Source: Batillaria attramentaria
Lineage: Eukaryota; Mollusca; Gastropoda; Batillariidae
Direction of reading: 5' to 3'
NCBI GenBank assembly: GCA_018292915.2
Contig: JACVVK020000318.1
Coordinates: forward strand, 96,001 to 160,000
DNA length: 64,000 nt
Below the pieces are notes generated by a model that was not told the DNA's origin, did no database searches, and saw only the letters and a program-made list of their open reading frames with translations. Each line of letters begins with the position of its first letter. Positions within the stretch are counted from its first letter, which is position 1. Position numbers and translations under genes: made by a program. Of the stretch, positions 1 through 10,622 are shown one piece after another.

Positions 1-143
1 TGTTTTCCACGTAAACAGGCCTTATGTCTCATTAGGATATTCACCTCACATCTGAGGGAGAACAACAGACTTCTGCTGTAAATATAGTTTTAAAATACAA
101 TGTACATGTAGTAGACTTTAGTTTTGCTGTTTTCCCATACAAT

Positions 144-314
144 GGGGAAGCCGGAGTGGCCGAATGGTAGAGCGTTGGACTTCCAATGCTCGGGTCGTGA
201 TTTCGAATCCTGGCTGGGTCCCAATTATTTATGCTGGCTTTTTCATCGTTGCCCCGTCTTTGATATCACCCGTATGTGGTGTGAAAAGGACGTTAAGCCC
301 CCCCCCCCACCCCA
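144..314 (+). mobile_element. SINE-A copy, near full length
   Basis: tRNA-derived SINE. The head carries an A-box-like TGGCCGAATGG (158-168) and a degraded B box around TTTCGAATCC. The body has the family signatures GTTGCCCCGTCTTTGATATC and AAAAGGACGTTAAG, followed by a C-rich tail. This one matches the other copies in the window along its whole length. No clear target-site duplication. Such elements are transcribed by RNA polymerase III and copied by a LINE reverse transcriptase; they encode no protein. Confidence 0.9.
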
Positions 315-879
315 TAACACACCCATCCTCCCATTCAATGTCCTCAGGTACGTTCTCTTTTCTTGTGATTATTATGTAACTCTAATGTTGGTGCCCAAGT
401 TTTCTGCAGGTCTATTTCCTCGCTCCCCCACCCTACCCTCGCCCTCCCCTCCCCTCCACGCACTCACTCCCAGACCCAGTCCCCTTACCCCAGGGTAGCC
501 TGGACAGTCTAAGCTAGTGGATTATTGGATACTCAGTGCTCGGACAGTGAGTTCAGTTCCCCGGGTAGGAAGCAAGTTAAAAAACCAAAAAAATCGAAAC
601 CCAAGGAAGAAGAAAATAATTTTCCTGGCTTTTTTTCCCCGTTGTTGTGTCTTTGATTTTTGTATTATTCTTATTCAAAAACATTTTTAAGTGCTGTGCG
701 CGCTTAGGGTGAAACCATGCTCTATCCATTATCATCATCATCATCGTCGTCGGTCGCTCGTCACCACTTGATTTCACCATTACGTCGTGACAAAAATACG
801 TGCAGTTTCTCCCAGTCAGCCATCCAAGCGATAACGGGGTTTCCTTGCTATTTCCCTTCTTTTCTTCTTCTTTTTTTTC

Positions 880-911
<32 letters not shown>

Positions 912-1905
912 TTTTTAAATTCAGTTTGTGATACTGTTTCAACTGTTTCTCGAGAATTCAACGGGAGTTATTAAATGAAATACTTCTAAAACTTTAACGT
1001 CAAAGTGTTCTCAAGATAAACCATGGGTGCTCTTTATGTGAAAAAAAAATTGTTCACATCTGTCTCTCGTCTTGAAATACAAAGTATTAAATATTTAAGA
1101 TTAGCTACTCGGGCGTCTTATAACTGGTCCTGTTATGAAAGACACTATTCTCCTCTGGGCTTGTTATATGGATTCTGTTCTTGCTTTTCGACGCTAAACC
1201 TCGGTCCATATCACAAACGCAAGTGGCAGATTCATTACATTTGAAATTACCACCCAGACTTAATGTTTCTGACTCGAAAGCGTGACGCCATGGTTGGCAT
1301 GTCTTTGCCCAAAACCTGTAAGATAAATTCCGATCTTATAATAAGACGGCCGTAGCGACTCCATGCTACTCTGAAAATCGAATTTACCGAACGGACCGTG
1401 GGCAATTACCGGACCAAATGTCCCCTACCCCTGTCCTGAACGATCTGTCTGTAAGGTCCCGGCCGATTCAATAGGGAAACAGATCGGGAATGGAAAGAAT
1501 AGACTCCCCAGTGACTCACAGCTAAGAAATGTAAATTAACAAATCTTTTTTCCTTTTGCGCATTTTGGGCGAGTTTCATCTCGCAGCGTCGGTCACGGTT
1601 CGGTGGTGAACTTCACGCTTCGCTTGGTTTTGTTTCTTGAGCTTACTGGAGTTAATTTCTTAATGGGGAGGGAAACCGATTATGCGTGGATTATTTGTGA
1701 AGACGGGAGACAGGTTGGGGGGATTTGTCAGCGATCTGTCGTCAGGAGTTCTGTTTGATCACTGCACCGCAAAAATAGGTAAACAGTTGGTTAAGACTCT
1801 GTACGTAAAAGTTTTGGGCTGCCTGCGCAAGTAAACATAATGAGCAGGTCGACAGATGAAGGAATAAGTGAATACACTATTTTCTTGCCAATAGAGCGCG
1901 TAGGC
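315..1905. other. unique-looking DNA, no gene seen
   Basis: C/T-rich low complexity at 415-490 and a pyrimidine tract (T runs broken by single C) at 855-917. The rest is ordinary complexity with no convincing coding frame, splice pair or repeat relationship to other parts of the window. Confidence 0.5.
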
Positions 1906-1908
1906 ACG

Positions 1909-1909
<1 letters not shown>

Positions 1910-1956
<47 letters not shown>
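1910..1956. repeat. (AC)n microsatellite
   Basis: About 23 uninterrupted AC units. His-Thr and Cys-Val reading frames across it are artefacts. Confidence 0.97.
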
Positions 1957-1957
<1 letters not shown>

Positions 1958-2171
1958 TCCTCTTATATTTGTCTGTTCTCTCAACTATAATTATGGTTAA
2001 AAAAAATGAATTTTTGAATAAACCAAATTTACTGGGGTTGTTTTGTTTTTCATACATGGCTATCTTTTTTTGTTTTCTCCAGACATACGAAAACCTGTGC
2101 CTGTCAGTTAAGACGTTTTCCGTACGCTAAATGTGTGTAGTAGATAGACTTTAGGTTTCTTTGGTTTTAGA

Positions 2172-2216
2172 GTTGTTGTTGTTGTAGTTGTTGTTGTTGT
2201 TGTTGTTGTTGTTGCT
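2172..2216. repeat. (TTG)n microsatellite
   Basis: TTG triplets with two single-base interruptions. Two further TTG tracts lie at 2347-2454 and 2895-2936. Confidence 0.95.
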
Positions 2217-2346
2217 GTTTTAAAAACTCTGTGATTAAAATCAGTATATCAGTTAATGCAGATTTTGCTATTACGTTTCCCAAAACAAAGTCTGTAGTTC
2301 AGTCTTTTCCTGTGTTTAGTTCGCTGAAATTATTGTAGCGTTTTTC

Positions 2347-2370
2347 GTTTGTTTGTTTTTTGTTGTTGTT

Positions 2371-2411
<41 letters not shown>

Positions 2412-2454
2412 GCTGTTGTTTGTTTGTTTTGTTTTTGTTTTGTTTTGTTTGTTT
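2347..2454. repeat. (TTG)n/(TTTG)n/(TTTTG)n tract
   Basis: A TTG run grading into TTTG and TTTTG units immediately upstream of an inverted SINE-A copy; the minus strand reads as a spurious Asn/Gln-rich frame. Confidence 0.95.
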
Positions 2455-2467
2455 GGGGATTCAAAAC

Positions 2468-2637
2468 AGTTGGTGGGTTTTTGGTGGCTTAACGTCCTTT
2501 TCCAACACATATGGGTGACACCAATGACGGGGCAACGAGGAAAAACCAGCATGAAGACTTGTCCCTAGCCGGGGATCGAACTCACGACCCGAGCATTGAA
2601 AGTCCAGCCCTCTACCGCTCGGCTGTCCCGGCTCTCC
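2468..2637 (-). mobile_element. SINE-A copy, minus strand
   Basis: Full-length but diverged. Read on the minus strand it has a tRNA-like head at 2570-2637 and the body ending in the reverse of TTAACGTCCTTTTCCA. The tail adjoins the TTTG tract at 2347-2454. A 7-bp ATTCAAA repeat on both sides (about 2459 and 2641) is only a weak candidate target-site duplication. Confidence 0.85.
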
Positions 2638-2894
2638 AGAAATTCAAAGGGTGATGACCGGAGATTGTTCAACCTCGTAATATTGAAAATATTAATCTTC
2701 CCAAATGTTTGCATTGTCCAGTGAGCGCTCGCAAAAAGATTTCAAGTTGCGCTTGGGAATTTTTAGAAACCTCTCGGACGACGACCGTTGGGTTCGCGAC
2801 GGTTGATAGGTGACGAGTGAAGCCGAAAGGTATGGAAGGGTGCCATCAAAATGACGAAATACAATCACACATGAATTAAATGGGGTTTTTTGGG

Positions 2895-2895
2895 G

Positions 2896-2936
<41 letters not shown>
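2895..2936. repeat. (GTT)n microsatellite
   Basis: About 14 GTT units. The minus-strand poly-Gln frame is an artefact. Confidence 0.95.
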
Positions 2937-2937
<1 letters not shown>

Positions 2938-3182
2938 TAGTGAGGCCACTGGTGTGCAACCCCAAACCTACTAGGAAGGAATTGAGTTTAATTCTAGTAG
3001 ATGTGATTTATTTTCAAATTCTTTTGTCTTAGTATTGTTGAAATGTCGCCGTAGTTCTAGAGTTTATCACGCTTTCGGCACTTTTTTTAGCCACTTAAAT
3101 AAGTACATTAATACATACTATGGTCGAATGTAGCAGCTGACCGCCGTTGATATGAAAATGCTCACTGACAAACTGAGACCTA

Positions 3183-3227
3183 CCCCCCCCCCCCCCTCCT
3201 CCTCCTCCTCTCTCTCTCTCTCCCCCA
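3183..3227. repeat. poly-C plus (TCC)n plus (TC)n
   Basis: A C homopolymer of about 14 followed by TCC and TC units. A second C/T-rich tract is at 3601-3637. Confidence 0.95.
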
Positions 3228-3639
3228 CATAATTCGTGAACCTGCAAAGGTGCTTTAATTGAATTTTTACTGAGCAAGTCATAAGCACGTCTTGTTTATG
3301 CTCAAACTGTTTTTCTGTGCTTCTCCGGTGCAACAAAATAAATCTGTTTCAACAAAATGTCGCCGTAGAAACAAAACGTCCAAAGGTGAGCATGAGGGGA
3401 AGTCAAATTCTTTTCACTAAAAAAAAAATAGTTGTCCTCTTTTTTGCTCATGCAGCATGAAAAACATGAGGTTACGCGGCTTCGCGTGCATGTCATTTCC
3501 AACATTCACCACAACAACCTCTTCATCCACTCTCCGCTCCCAGAATAACCACCGCCCACTGCTGTACACCCTCCCCTTCCCTCCTCCCAACATGCGCTTT
3601 ACCCCCCCCCCCCCTTCCCCCCCCCCTCCCCCCATCCTC

Positions 3640-5100
3640 CTAGAGTGCGACAGACGACAGTGAGTCTAAGCAGACACAATCCTCCACAAAACTGCATTTC
3701 AACGCGATTCCCACTTCAGTGACAGAGAAGGCGCCGATACTCGACACTTCAAGAAGGTGCTTTGAAAAAAAGGGGACATAAATCACAGTCGGTGGTCCCA
3801 AGAACAGTTGCTTGCCCTTGCTTGTAACGAGTGTTGACGGAGTGCCCTGGAAGGATTTAATCCCTTGGATTTTTTTTTTAAGGTTAATCCCTCCGGATTA
3901 AGAGGGATGCTCCTTCGAGCCAAGACTTGGTGACGCGTAAAACTGCCAATGGTAAATATCACACAATATCAAACTATTTGTGCCCGCATTCATTACATAA
4001 CTAGTACCTAAATATTAGAGCATTTGACTGAGCATAACACATACATAGATACATAGCATACATAGCATAAAAAACGGTTCTAGTTGTAGTCGTATTTATA
4101 GCGGTGCAGTCATAATGTCTCCAATGGAAATTGCATTCAGGATTTTTTTTTTTCCAAAGTAAACTGTATTAATGACAGGGTAGACAAAGGCCTGCTGAAA
4201 GACGAAATAATTAACTACAGACAAACTTTCAAACCAAAGGGCTCGTGTGCAATGGAGTAAATGAAATGAAACTAAGGCAAATGCCGTCTGTTCAAAATTC
4301 TTATGAACTGACCAGCTCAAACATACACAAACAAACAAACATTTTTCCAGTCACACACGTGCACAGTTTCAGCCAATCACAGACTGACGGTGGGCCGACA
4401 GAAGGCTAAAAGCAAAGCGAAATGCGAGGTGTCTGTTAAAGTATTGCTGTCACTCATTCACCTGCAGATCTTTGGGCTGTTTCATTTTAAGTTCTCGCGG
4501 CCAACAGACGGCAGTGTATAGCACTCCGAACTCTACTCACCATACATATAGACCATCCCGAGCATACAGGCGCACACACAAGTGTAAATGTTCCAGAACA
4601 AAAGTCGTCTTATGCGAAGCCTACAATAATCTTGGACTCGGCTCAAAATTTGCAAGCCTCCCTATAACATGTCGGACAAGGTCATCGACACCACATGGTT
4701 CCTGACATGAAATTTGATTGCCGTCTGCTCTTTATGGCCAGTTTTGTAACTTCTCACATGCCCCTGTACTGTGTGAGGTCTTCACTGAGATGGGAACAGG
4801 GGAGAGAGCATGGGTGGGGACGTTTGGGGAGGGGGGGGGCGGAGGCAACTTTGAAATCCAAAATCTGAATATTTTTGTTTCGGTTTCACTATATAAACGT
4901 TTAAAAAAAAAAACTTCATAACTGAATTACTGCGAACTACACGGCTCATCATAGCAATATACACATACATGTCCTTTTGCGGACTGCCGGTGGATATTGC
5001 TAAAGAAGAGGCCTTAATTCAGATAATACGAGTGGTGTTATTATTGTCGCTTTTCACCTTGGACATCTTTCCGTCTTCCGCGTAATACAGTGGTTTTTGT
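3640..5100. other. unique-looking DNA, no gene seen
   Basis: Ordinary complexity apart from short ACATAG repeats at 4040-4075 and a G run at 4830-4845. Frames of up to about 80 codons occur here at chance level. Confidence 0.45.
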
Positions 5101-5103
5101 AGA

Positions 5104-5204
5104 CCTGGCTTTTCTTAAGGAAACTAGAAATTTGATGAACGGTTTGTAAAACTATTATGCCTTTCTGGATACCTGGCCATTATCTTTGTGTTAAGCGACC
5201 TTCT
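5104..5204 (+). repeat. left copy of about 100-bp duplication flanking MITE copy 1
   Basis: The block beginning CTTTTCTTAAGG and ending GCGACCTTCTCC recurs on the right of the MITE at 5487-5592 with about 95% identity by eye. The MITE is therefore sandwiched between direct repeats about 383 bp apart. Confidence 0.85.
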
Positions 5205-5491
5205 CCTGGGCCCGTATGTAAAACTCGAGGTTAATTTAACCCACGGCTACGGGCCTAACCCAGACTAGGACAAAAGAAACCCCAAAACAAAATTAAATTT
5301 AATAAACGAAAGCGAAGAAAGAAAGACAAAAATCCTTCTATAATGGCGTAGGCACCTTGCTGGAATGGACCCGCTTCCTGGTTTAAAACAAAACACAACA
5401 GAAAATATAACCCTAGAGCTAGTTTAGTTCGAGGTTAGACTCTAACCCGGGGCTTAACTCCCTAACCTCGACTTTTACATGCGGGCCCTGG
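5205..5491. mobile_element. 287-bp MITE-like element, copy 1
   Basis: Ends in imperfect inverted repeats: left CCTGGGCCCGTATGTAAAA, right (reverse strand) CCAGGGCCCGCATGTAAAA, both continuing into TCGAGGTTA. No coding capacity. A second copy of nearly identical length and sequence lies at 26297-26584. The class is not assigned; the duplicated target site could not be resolved because the outermost bases are palindromic. Confidence 0.7.
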
Positions 5492-5592
5492 TTTTTCTTA
5501 AGGAAACTATAAATTTGGTGAACGGTTTGTAAAACTATTATGCCTTTCTTGATACCTGGCCATTGCCTTTGTGTTAAGCGACCTTCTCCAGG
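5487..5592 (+). repeat. right copy of duplication flanking MITE copy 1
   Basis: Direct repeat of 5104-5204, with differences such as AACTATAAATTTGG instead of AACTAGAAATTTGA. Confidence 0.85.
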
Positions 5593-5644
5593 AGTATCTG
5601 TGATATGAAGGAACGAATTTTATTGTGGCCAAAGAGTACAAATG

Positions 5645-6037
5645 TACCAGGCCTCAAAATGCCTATATATTCCCTATTAGCCTCAGTCACCCCTGAACAT
5701 GCTTAAATCTGGAAACAAAACTTACCATGCACAGACCATTCAAGCGCACGTACCTGACAGGAGTTTTTAAAAAAATGAATGCCTCCTTTCCGCTCAGGCC
5801 TCACTGAAGCAATGCTAGTCTACTTTCTGTTCAGGCCAGAAAGCCACTTCACCCAAATCCACTTGCGTCACCTTTGCCTCTCCCGTGCGCCAAAAGTCCC
5901 TGGCATGCAACTTGCCCTACCAAATTAATACAAAAATCACGAAAATCACGGGTTTTTCGTTACAATGAAAATCACTACAAACTAGCACACTCGCAAAACA
6001 TGGTACTTCAAGGAAACAGTGCACTTGACCCACAGAC
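5645..6037 (+). repeat. interspersed repeat C, copy 1
   Basis: About 390 bp shared with 38662-39103 and 49515-49855. Shared blocks include CCTCAAAATGCC, TATATTCCCTATT, GAGGCCTCACTG-like sequence near 5800, AAAAGTCCC, and a 3' part with AAAATCACG and AAAATCACTACA. No conserved frame between copies, so non-coding; mobile-element class unknown. Confidence 0.8.
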
Positions 6038-6039
6038 GT

Positions 6040-6360
6040 ATAGATCTAGACGCACCGCGGTGCCGGAAAAGTGTCGCCGCCGCGCGTCATGTTGCTAATA
6101 CCTGGAAGTGCCAGCTGTTTACATAGCGCGCATAGCGTTGGCCAGACGCTATCAGCTGTTTACATAGCGCGCATAGCATTGGTCCGCTTTATCTTACGTC
6201 ACATTTCTGATGACGTCTTTCTAAAGAACTTTGTATTTCGAACGAGGCGTTCTATACACAGAGCCTCTGAGTGGTATCAGCAAGATGGCCGACGCGTAGC
6301 GACACTCGCAAGCAGCGGTAGCAGCGTGCGGCGGTGCGTCTATCTCTATACGTCTGTGAT
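6040..6360 (+). promoter_or_regulatory. CpG-rich promoter-like stretch
   Basis: CpG-dense compared with its surroundings. Contains a repeated CAGCTGTTTACATAGCGCGC block (6112-6140 and 6153-6181), bZIP-type sites TTACGTCA (about 6194) and TGACGTC (about 6211), and a YY1-like AAGATGGCCGAC at about 6284 of the kind found just downstream of metazoan start sites. The ATG in that motif opens only MADA before a stop. Inferred from motifs only; no transcript evidence. Confidence 0.3.
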
Positions 6361-6726
6361 TTGACCCAACGTTCAATTTGTGTCTTTACGCCAGTGTTGG
6401 CGGGTTTCAAACCCGTTCACAAGGGAAACACATGAAGATATATATTATGCGGGAACTTGCGTCACGTGTGTCAATATACATAATGGAAATATGGAAACAG
6501 GCATTGTGTTATACACCGGAGGCATCCACCAAAGATTGTCTCAAGTGAAGAGCATGATATATACATGTATGTACACAGCTGTCTTTTTAACAACTGCTTC
6601 GTTGTGGTTGTCTAAAAGAGGCTCCAGAACATTACAGGAGTTATCCTTCAAAACACCGGCATCAAAGACTGGGTAAAGAGGAAAAATCAGGTACATAAAA
6701 TATCACATTTTGTGCTCTCCATTCAG

Positions 6727-6946
6727 GAGGGGTTGTGGGTTTAAGTCAGTCTTTAGCCCATCGCGAGAATGATTAATTTTCAGAGACGGGTGAGCCAGTA
6801 AAACGCCTGTACAAATGTTGACCCTGTCGGAATTTGAACCCACCACCCTCCGATATCGATTCCATTCGGGAATTAAACACACGACCCGAGCAATGACAGT
6901 CGATCCATCGCTCTAGCCTGCAGCTCTGCGGCTAATCACGGCTCTC
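6727..6946 (-). mobile_element. diverged tRNA-SINE, SINE-A-like
   Basis: On the minus strand the order matches SINE-A: GAGAGCCGTGATTAGC head, B-box region ending in CACACGACCCGAGC (reverse), then a body with clear but distant similarity. An inserted or duplicated stretch at about 6828-6865 repeats the B-box-like AATTTGAACCCACC. Probably an old relative of SINE-A. Confidence 0.5.
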
Positions 6947-6949
6947 CAG

Positions 6950-7555
6950 TGCTACCTGCACGATCACGTTCGCACGTTTAGATAAGTAAACCCGATACAC
7001 GATCCCTCCACACCTCGCTTTCCGTAAATCCTCGGCTCCTAATAACATGCACTATCGCCCCTTTTGCTACCACCCAGACGCTCTTTATTATACCGCGCGC
7101 GAATATCGGCGCCAGCAAATCCGTTCCAAGGGTTGCGCATGAATACACCCGCAGACGACCGTTTGAAATAGTGAATCGACTCCTCCAACGATGTCTCGCG
7201 CGCTTTTGACGATCCCCGCGCTGGGTTTTGTGAATCCGTGTTCCCTCGGCGGCTACAATAAATTTCTTTTGCTTCATAAACCTCTTTCAAGTTGAAAATA
7301 CCACCAGTGACGGATTCGAGGGGAGTGGGGAGAGGGGTTAGGGTGGAGGGAGGAGGGATGGGTACCAGCGGAGTGGGGGATTGTAGTTCAGGGATGTGAA
7401 ATATGTCACTATGATATTTTCATCCTTGTATGTATGTAAGGATTTTGAGCGCAAGGGTGGATGAGTTTGAACATCGTTTGAACAAATACTGAATACTTGC
7501 CACAACACGAAACGACCGTCAAAGCATTTCTCTTCGCCCTAGCATGTCAGCGTTA
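6950..7555. other. unique-looking DNA, no gene seen
   Basis: Contains a G-rich stretch at 7318-7376 but no convincing coding or repeat signal. Confidence 0.45.
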
Positions 7556-7559
7556 CAAA

Positions 7560-7722
7560 AATACTACTAATGATAATAATACTAATAACGATAATAATTA
7601 ATAATCGTGTTAATATAGACGCTTTCTCCCATGTATTTGGCTCATAGCGCCGCGATCCAAACCCAGCACGTACGCTCACGTGAATCACACGCAATCTCTC
7701 AGACACTGCACATAAACACACG
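7560..7722 (-). mobile_element. SINE-B 3' fragment, minus strand
   Basis: Reading leftwards from 7722, the sequence shows the SINE-B 3' body (reverse of CACGTGAATCACACGCAAT at 7676-7695, then GCGCCGCGATCCAAACCCA-type sequence). It ends in an AT-rich trinucleotide tail (7560-7612). Equivalent to the 3' halves at 14295-14498, 18620-18770 and 44004-44186. Confidence 0.75.
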
Positions 7723-8256
7723 TGTGTGTGTGTGTGTGTGTTGTTGTTATAGTTTTGTTTTTGTATAGGCCTTCCACCTTCGACTGGAGCCTTGTTCCGA
7801 GGTTACACAAAGTCGCGAAAACGGTCGCGATGGTCAAATGACAACACCCTTCTGTCTGGCAAACAGTCTAACTGTCTTACAGCTTCGAAAACGGCAGTTG
7901 TCCATGTAAGCGACGTTACGAAAATTGAGGCTTTAAATGTACCTTGGGGCAGGTTCGTAAGCGCTAACGGAGAATGGTGTATACTACGGGACAAGTCCAA
8001 CGGGACAGATATCGGTCACCACGGGGCTGAAACAAAATGGACGGGCGTTTTTTCCGGTGCCATGCCGCTCCAAATCATTGCACTTTCTATCAGCGGGTTC
8101 CCACGCCATGGCACCGCGTTTTTCCAAATTCAAAACGCCGTAGCACCGATTGGATTTTCAGTTGTCGTTTAGAACGACTGAAAGGGTCCGTTTACAAACC
8201 GGAAAATGAGTTTTACTAATACGTTACTACAATATACTACTGTATATTTGTACGTA
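7723..8256 (+). other. unique DNA with a 127-codon open frame, unrecognised
   Basis: The frame 7792-8172 is one of the longer ones free of simple repeats, but has no recognisable motif. The region leads directly into a retroposon 3' end (8258-8436), so it may be old LINE 3' UTR. I do not call a gene. Confidence 0.3.
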
Positions 8257-8257
8257 G

Positions 8258-8436
8258 TATGTATGTATGTATGTATGTATGTATGTATGTATGTATGTAT
8301 ATTTGCCTGAGTCCTATAAAACGTGTGTGCGAGTGACTATGATGTATGTTGGCCTGTGTGGTGAGATTGATGTATATGTTAACTTCTTGTTTCATGTACC
8401 CTCAACGGGGTTTTGAAATAAACTTGACTTGACTAC
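8258..8436 (+). mobile_element. retroposon 3' end with (GTAT)n and AATAAA-type tail
   Basis: A (GTAT)n tract at 8258-8300 is followed by GTTTTGAAATAAACTTGACT and a short TTGACT repeat, the form of a LINE or SINE 3' tail. The same AATAAA plus TTGACTTGAC ending occurs at 63353-63373. Confidence 0.55.
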
Positions 8437-8707
8437 AATCTAAAGATGTGTATATGTTTTAAAATAACGGCTTTAAATGAGAGTTATCCTGCCGAAACTT
8501 TTAAAGCGGTATAGCGACGGAAGAAGGTCGTTCATGTTGATAACCTCCTGTGGTCACTGACCGAAGTTTGCGATCGGTGCGAAGTTTGACTAGCAGTTAC
8601 AGGGAGCGGTATGGGATGGGATCCGCATTTATGCTTCCTCCGACACTACCCCCTCCCCCCACACCCGACCCCCTCCTCCCCAACACCTTACTCCCTCACC
8701 ACCACTC

Positions 8708-8908
8708 AGGAGCGGTCGGTGGTCTAGTGGTTAAGACTTTGTCACCGATGCGAGAGGTCAGGTTCGAGTCCCACTCTGGGCGAAGAATTTATCTTTCTCG
8801 TATGTCACATCGTTTATTCGGGCCGACCGTCGGGGGTTCTCTACGGGTACTCCGGCTTCCTCCTCCTCTGCTTTGGAAATGTTCAGCCCACAAAAATCGA
8901 AAATTTTT
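8708..8908 (+). mobile_element. SINE-B 5' half, plus strand
   Basis: tRNA-like head with a good pol III A box TGGTCTAGTGG (8720-8730) and a perfect B box GGTTCGAGTCC (8761-8771), followed by the SINE-B body through CTTTGGAAATGTTCAGCCCA. It breaks off at 8890-8908 against an inverted partner. Confidence 0.85.
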
Positions 8909-8990
8909 TGGGCTGAACATTTCCAAAGCAGTGGGGTAGGAAGCTGGAGTACCCGGAGAGAACCCCCGACGGTCGGCCCGAATATCACCC
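8909..8990 (-). mobile_element. SINE-B fragment, inverted
   Basis: Reverse complement of 8815-8890 over about 76 bp with few mismatches. Together they form a near-perfect hairpin with a loop of about 18 nt. Confidence 0.85.
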
Positions 8991-9113
8991 ACAGTAGGGG
9001 GGTGCAGGGGGGAGTGGGTGGGGAGAGAGAAGGATAAGTGATTGTTGCAAGTATTTATGTATGGAATGCTGTGATGATTTGGTAATCTGATCGTATTAGA
9101 CGGATTATTTGTG

Positions 9114-9114
<1 letters not shown>

Positions 9115-9150
<36 letters not shown>

Positions 9151-9190
9151 GGGTGTGTGTGTGTGTGTGCGGTGTGCGTGTGTGTGTGCG

Positions 9191-9239
<49 letters not shown>

Positions 9240-9240
9240 G
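9115..9240. repeat. (GT)n with GCGG interruptions
   Basis: Interrupted three times by GCGGGGT or GCGGT, giving an internal higher-order repeat. Confidence 0.97.
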
Positions 9241-9456
9241 TGATAGATGTGATGTTTGCAAGTTAATTACTATTTGGATTTTGTTTAAGTTATTGCACAT
9301 GCCAAACCAAATTTCTCGCTGTTTGTATTGGCTTAGAATCTTAATTTTTTCATTCTTGTTTTCCTTCGAGCCGTGAGTCCAGAGACGATTTTCCATTTCA
9401 TACCTGCTTTTTAATGGTCAATAAAGTTGTTTTTTTTTACAATTTGAATTTGAATT
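9241..9456 (+). mobile_element. retroposon 3' end
   Basis: TCAATAAAGTTG (9418-9429) followed by T-rich sequence and a TTTGAA repeat, a form shared with other retroposon tails in the window. Confidence 0.5.
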
Positions 9457-9510
9457 ATGTGGTGGAAAAAGGACGTTAAACCCCCAACCCCCACCCCACC
9501 ACCACCACCG
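9457..9510 (+). mobile_element. SINE-A 3' tail fragment
   Basis: Only the last about 30 bp of SINE-A (GTGGTGGAAAAAGGACG plus TTAAACCCCC) and a CCCA-rich tail remain. It adjoins the tail of the retroposon at 9241-9456. Confidence 0.65.
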
Positions 9511-9701
9511 CTACTCCCCCTACCTGGATGCGCCGGTGACTGTGGCCGTTAGTGGGCGGTGCGCTCCGCTTGAACAACTTCATCCAGGTGGTGAGTGGGG
9601 TTGATCTCCAGTGAATAATTTCTAGAGCTATTGCTGGTTTGTTTGGGGCCGGCTTGTGCGGCGGGCGTGGCCGTGCGCTGGTTTCAACAACCCCTACCAC
9701 A

Positions 9702-9939
9702 ATGGCGGCGACACACGACGATGTTAAAAAGACAGACGGGAAAATCTACGGCTCTAGCCTTGGCGTCGCTGAGTGGTGTGCAAAGAATGGCGCGGATAGA
9801 CAGTTTAGAGAAGAGATTGATAGAGGAAATGCGAAATAAATTGGCGTACGCTTTTCTGAGCACCCTCGTTGGAGCTCAAGTAGGGGAGGAAAAAGGCAGC
9901 AATTACGTGATGCTTACGGAAAAACTGTCACCATACAGG
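9702..9939 (+). CDS. weak candidate first exon, unrecognised
   Basis: Non-repetitive stretch. An ATG in strong Kozak context (ACCACAATGG) opens a 45-codon frame starting MAATHDDVKK and stopping at 9837-9839. A second frame with its own Kozak-like ATG at 9787 (MARIDSLEKR) stays open until a donor-like CAG|GTGAAA at 9939. A matching acceptor would be ATATTTCAG at 10622, with a MITE in the intervening DNA. Both frames fit chance as well; no domain recognised. Confidence 0.15.
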
Positions 9940-9973
9940 TGAAAAAGAGGATACGGGAAGGGGGTAAAAAATG

Positions 9974-10134
9974 ATACAATCATTAAAAATTCGTACAAGG
10001 GTGCATTTGGGAAGGGGGTGAAGCCACTGTAACTACACAGCCGAAAGGACGACACGGGAGATTGATTCTTTTTTTTTTTTCTTTTTAAATGCAATCATTA
10101 AAAATCGTGCAAGGGTGCAGTTTGGAAGGAGTGA
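9974..10134 (+). repeat. local direct duplication
   Basis: The block CAATCATTAAAAAT...GTGCAAGGGTGCA-like at 9977-10022 recurs at 10090-10134, about 113 bp apart, with a few substitutions. Confidence 0.75.
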
Positions 10135-10304
10135 CGGTGGGTGATGGTACAATGGCGAGATGGGAGGTGTGGGGGGTTGAAGATAAAACATAAAGGTAGG
10201 ATATCACAGCACTTTCCCAGAAATGTACATTTTTAATGACTAGTGTCATTGCCCTAATACCTGAATTCACTGAAGACCACTGGCTCACGTGAAGTATGTT
10301 TGTA

Positions 10305-10535
10305 CAGACTTCAACATAAGTCAAGGACCACCTTGACAGACGGGTCTAATTTTTAAGAATTCACAAAAAATAGAGATCAAGGAATCTTTCAAAATTTTTC
10401 CTGTGAAAGTGTTAAAGGGTTAACAATGCATCCTGCAAAGCTTGCTGAAGCTGAAAAACCACCATGTGCTGCACGGACATCTTCCAGGAATTTTAGCCAA
10501 ATTTGCAAGTGGTCCTTGACTTATGTTGAAGTCTG
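10305..10535. mobile_element. 231-bp MITE with 27-bp perfect TIRs, TA target
   Basis: 27-bp perfect terminal inverted repeats (10305-10331 and 10509-10535) starting CAGACTTCAACATAAGTC, flanked by TA on each side (10303-10304 and 10536-10537). CAG ends with a TA duplication fit the Tc1/mariner-pogo superfamily. No coding capacity, so non-autonomous. Confidence 0.85.
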
Positions 10536-10622
10536 TATTTAAGTGTAAATTTCTAAAGTTTAATGAATGATTTTTGTTCATATCTTACAAAAAATAAGTA
10601 ATTCTTCTGCCACATATTTCAG

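Noticed and set aside
7792..8172. 127-codon frame as a gene
   Set aside because: Free of simple repeats, but no motif, no splice or promoter context, and directly upstream of a retroposon 3' end.
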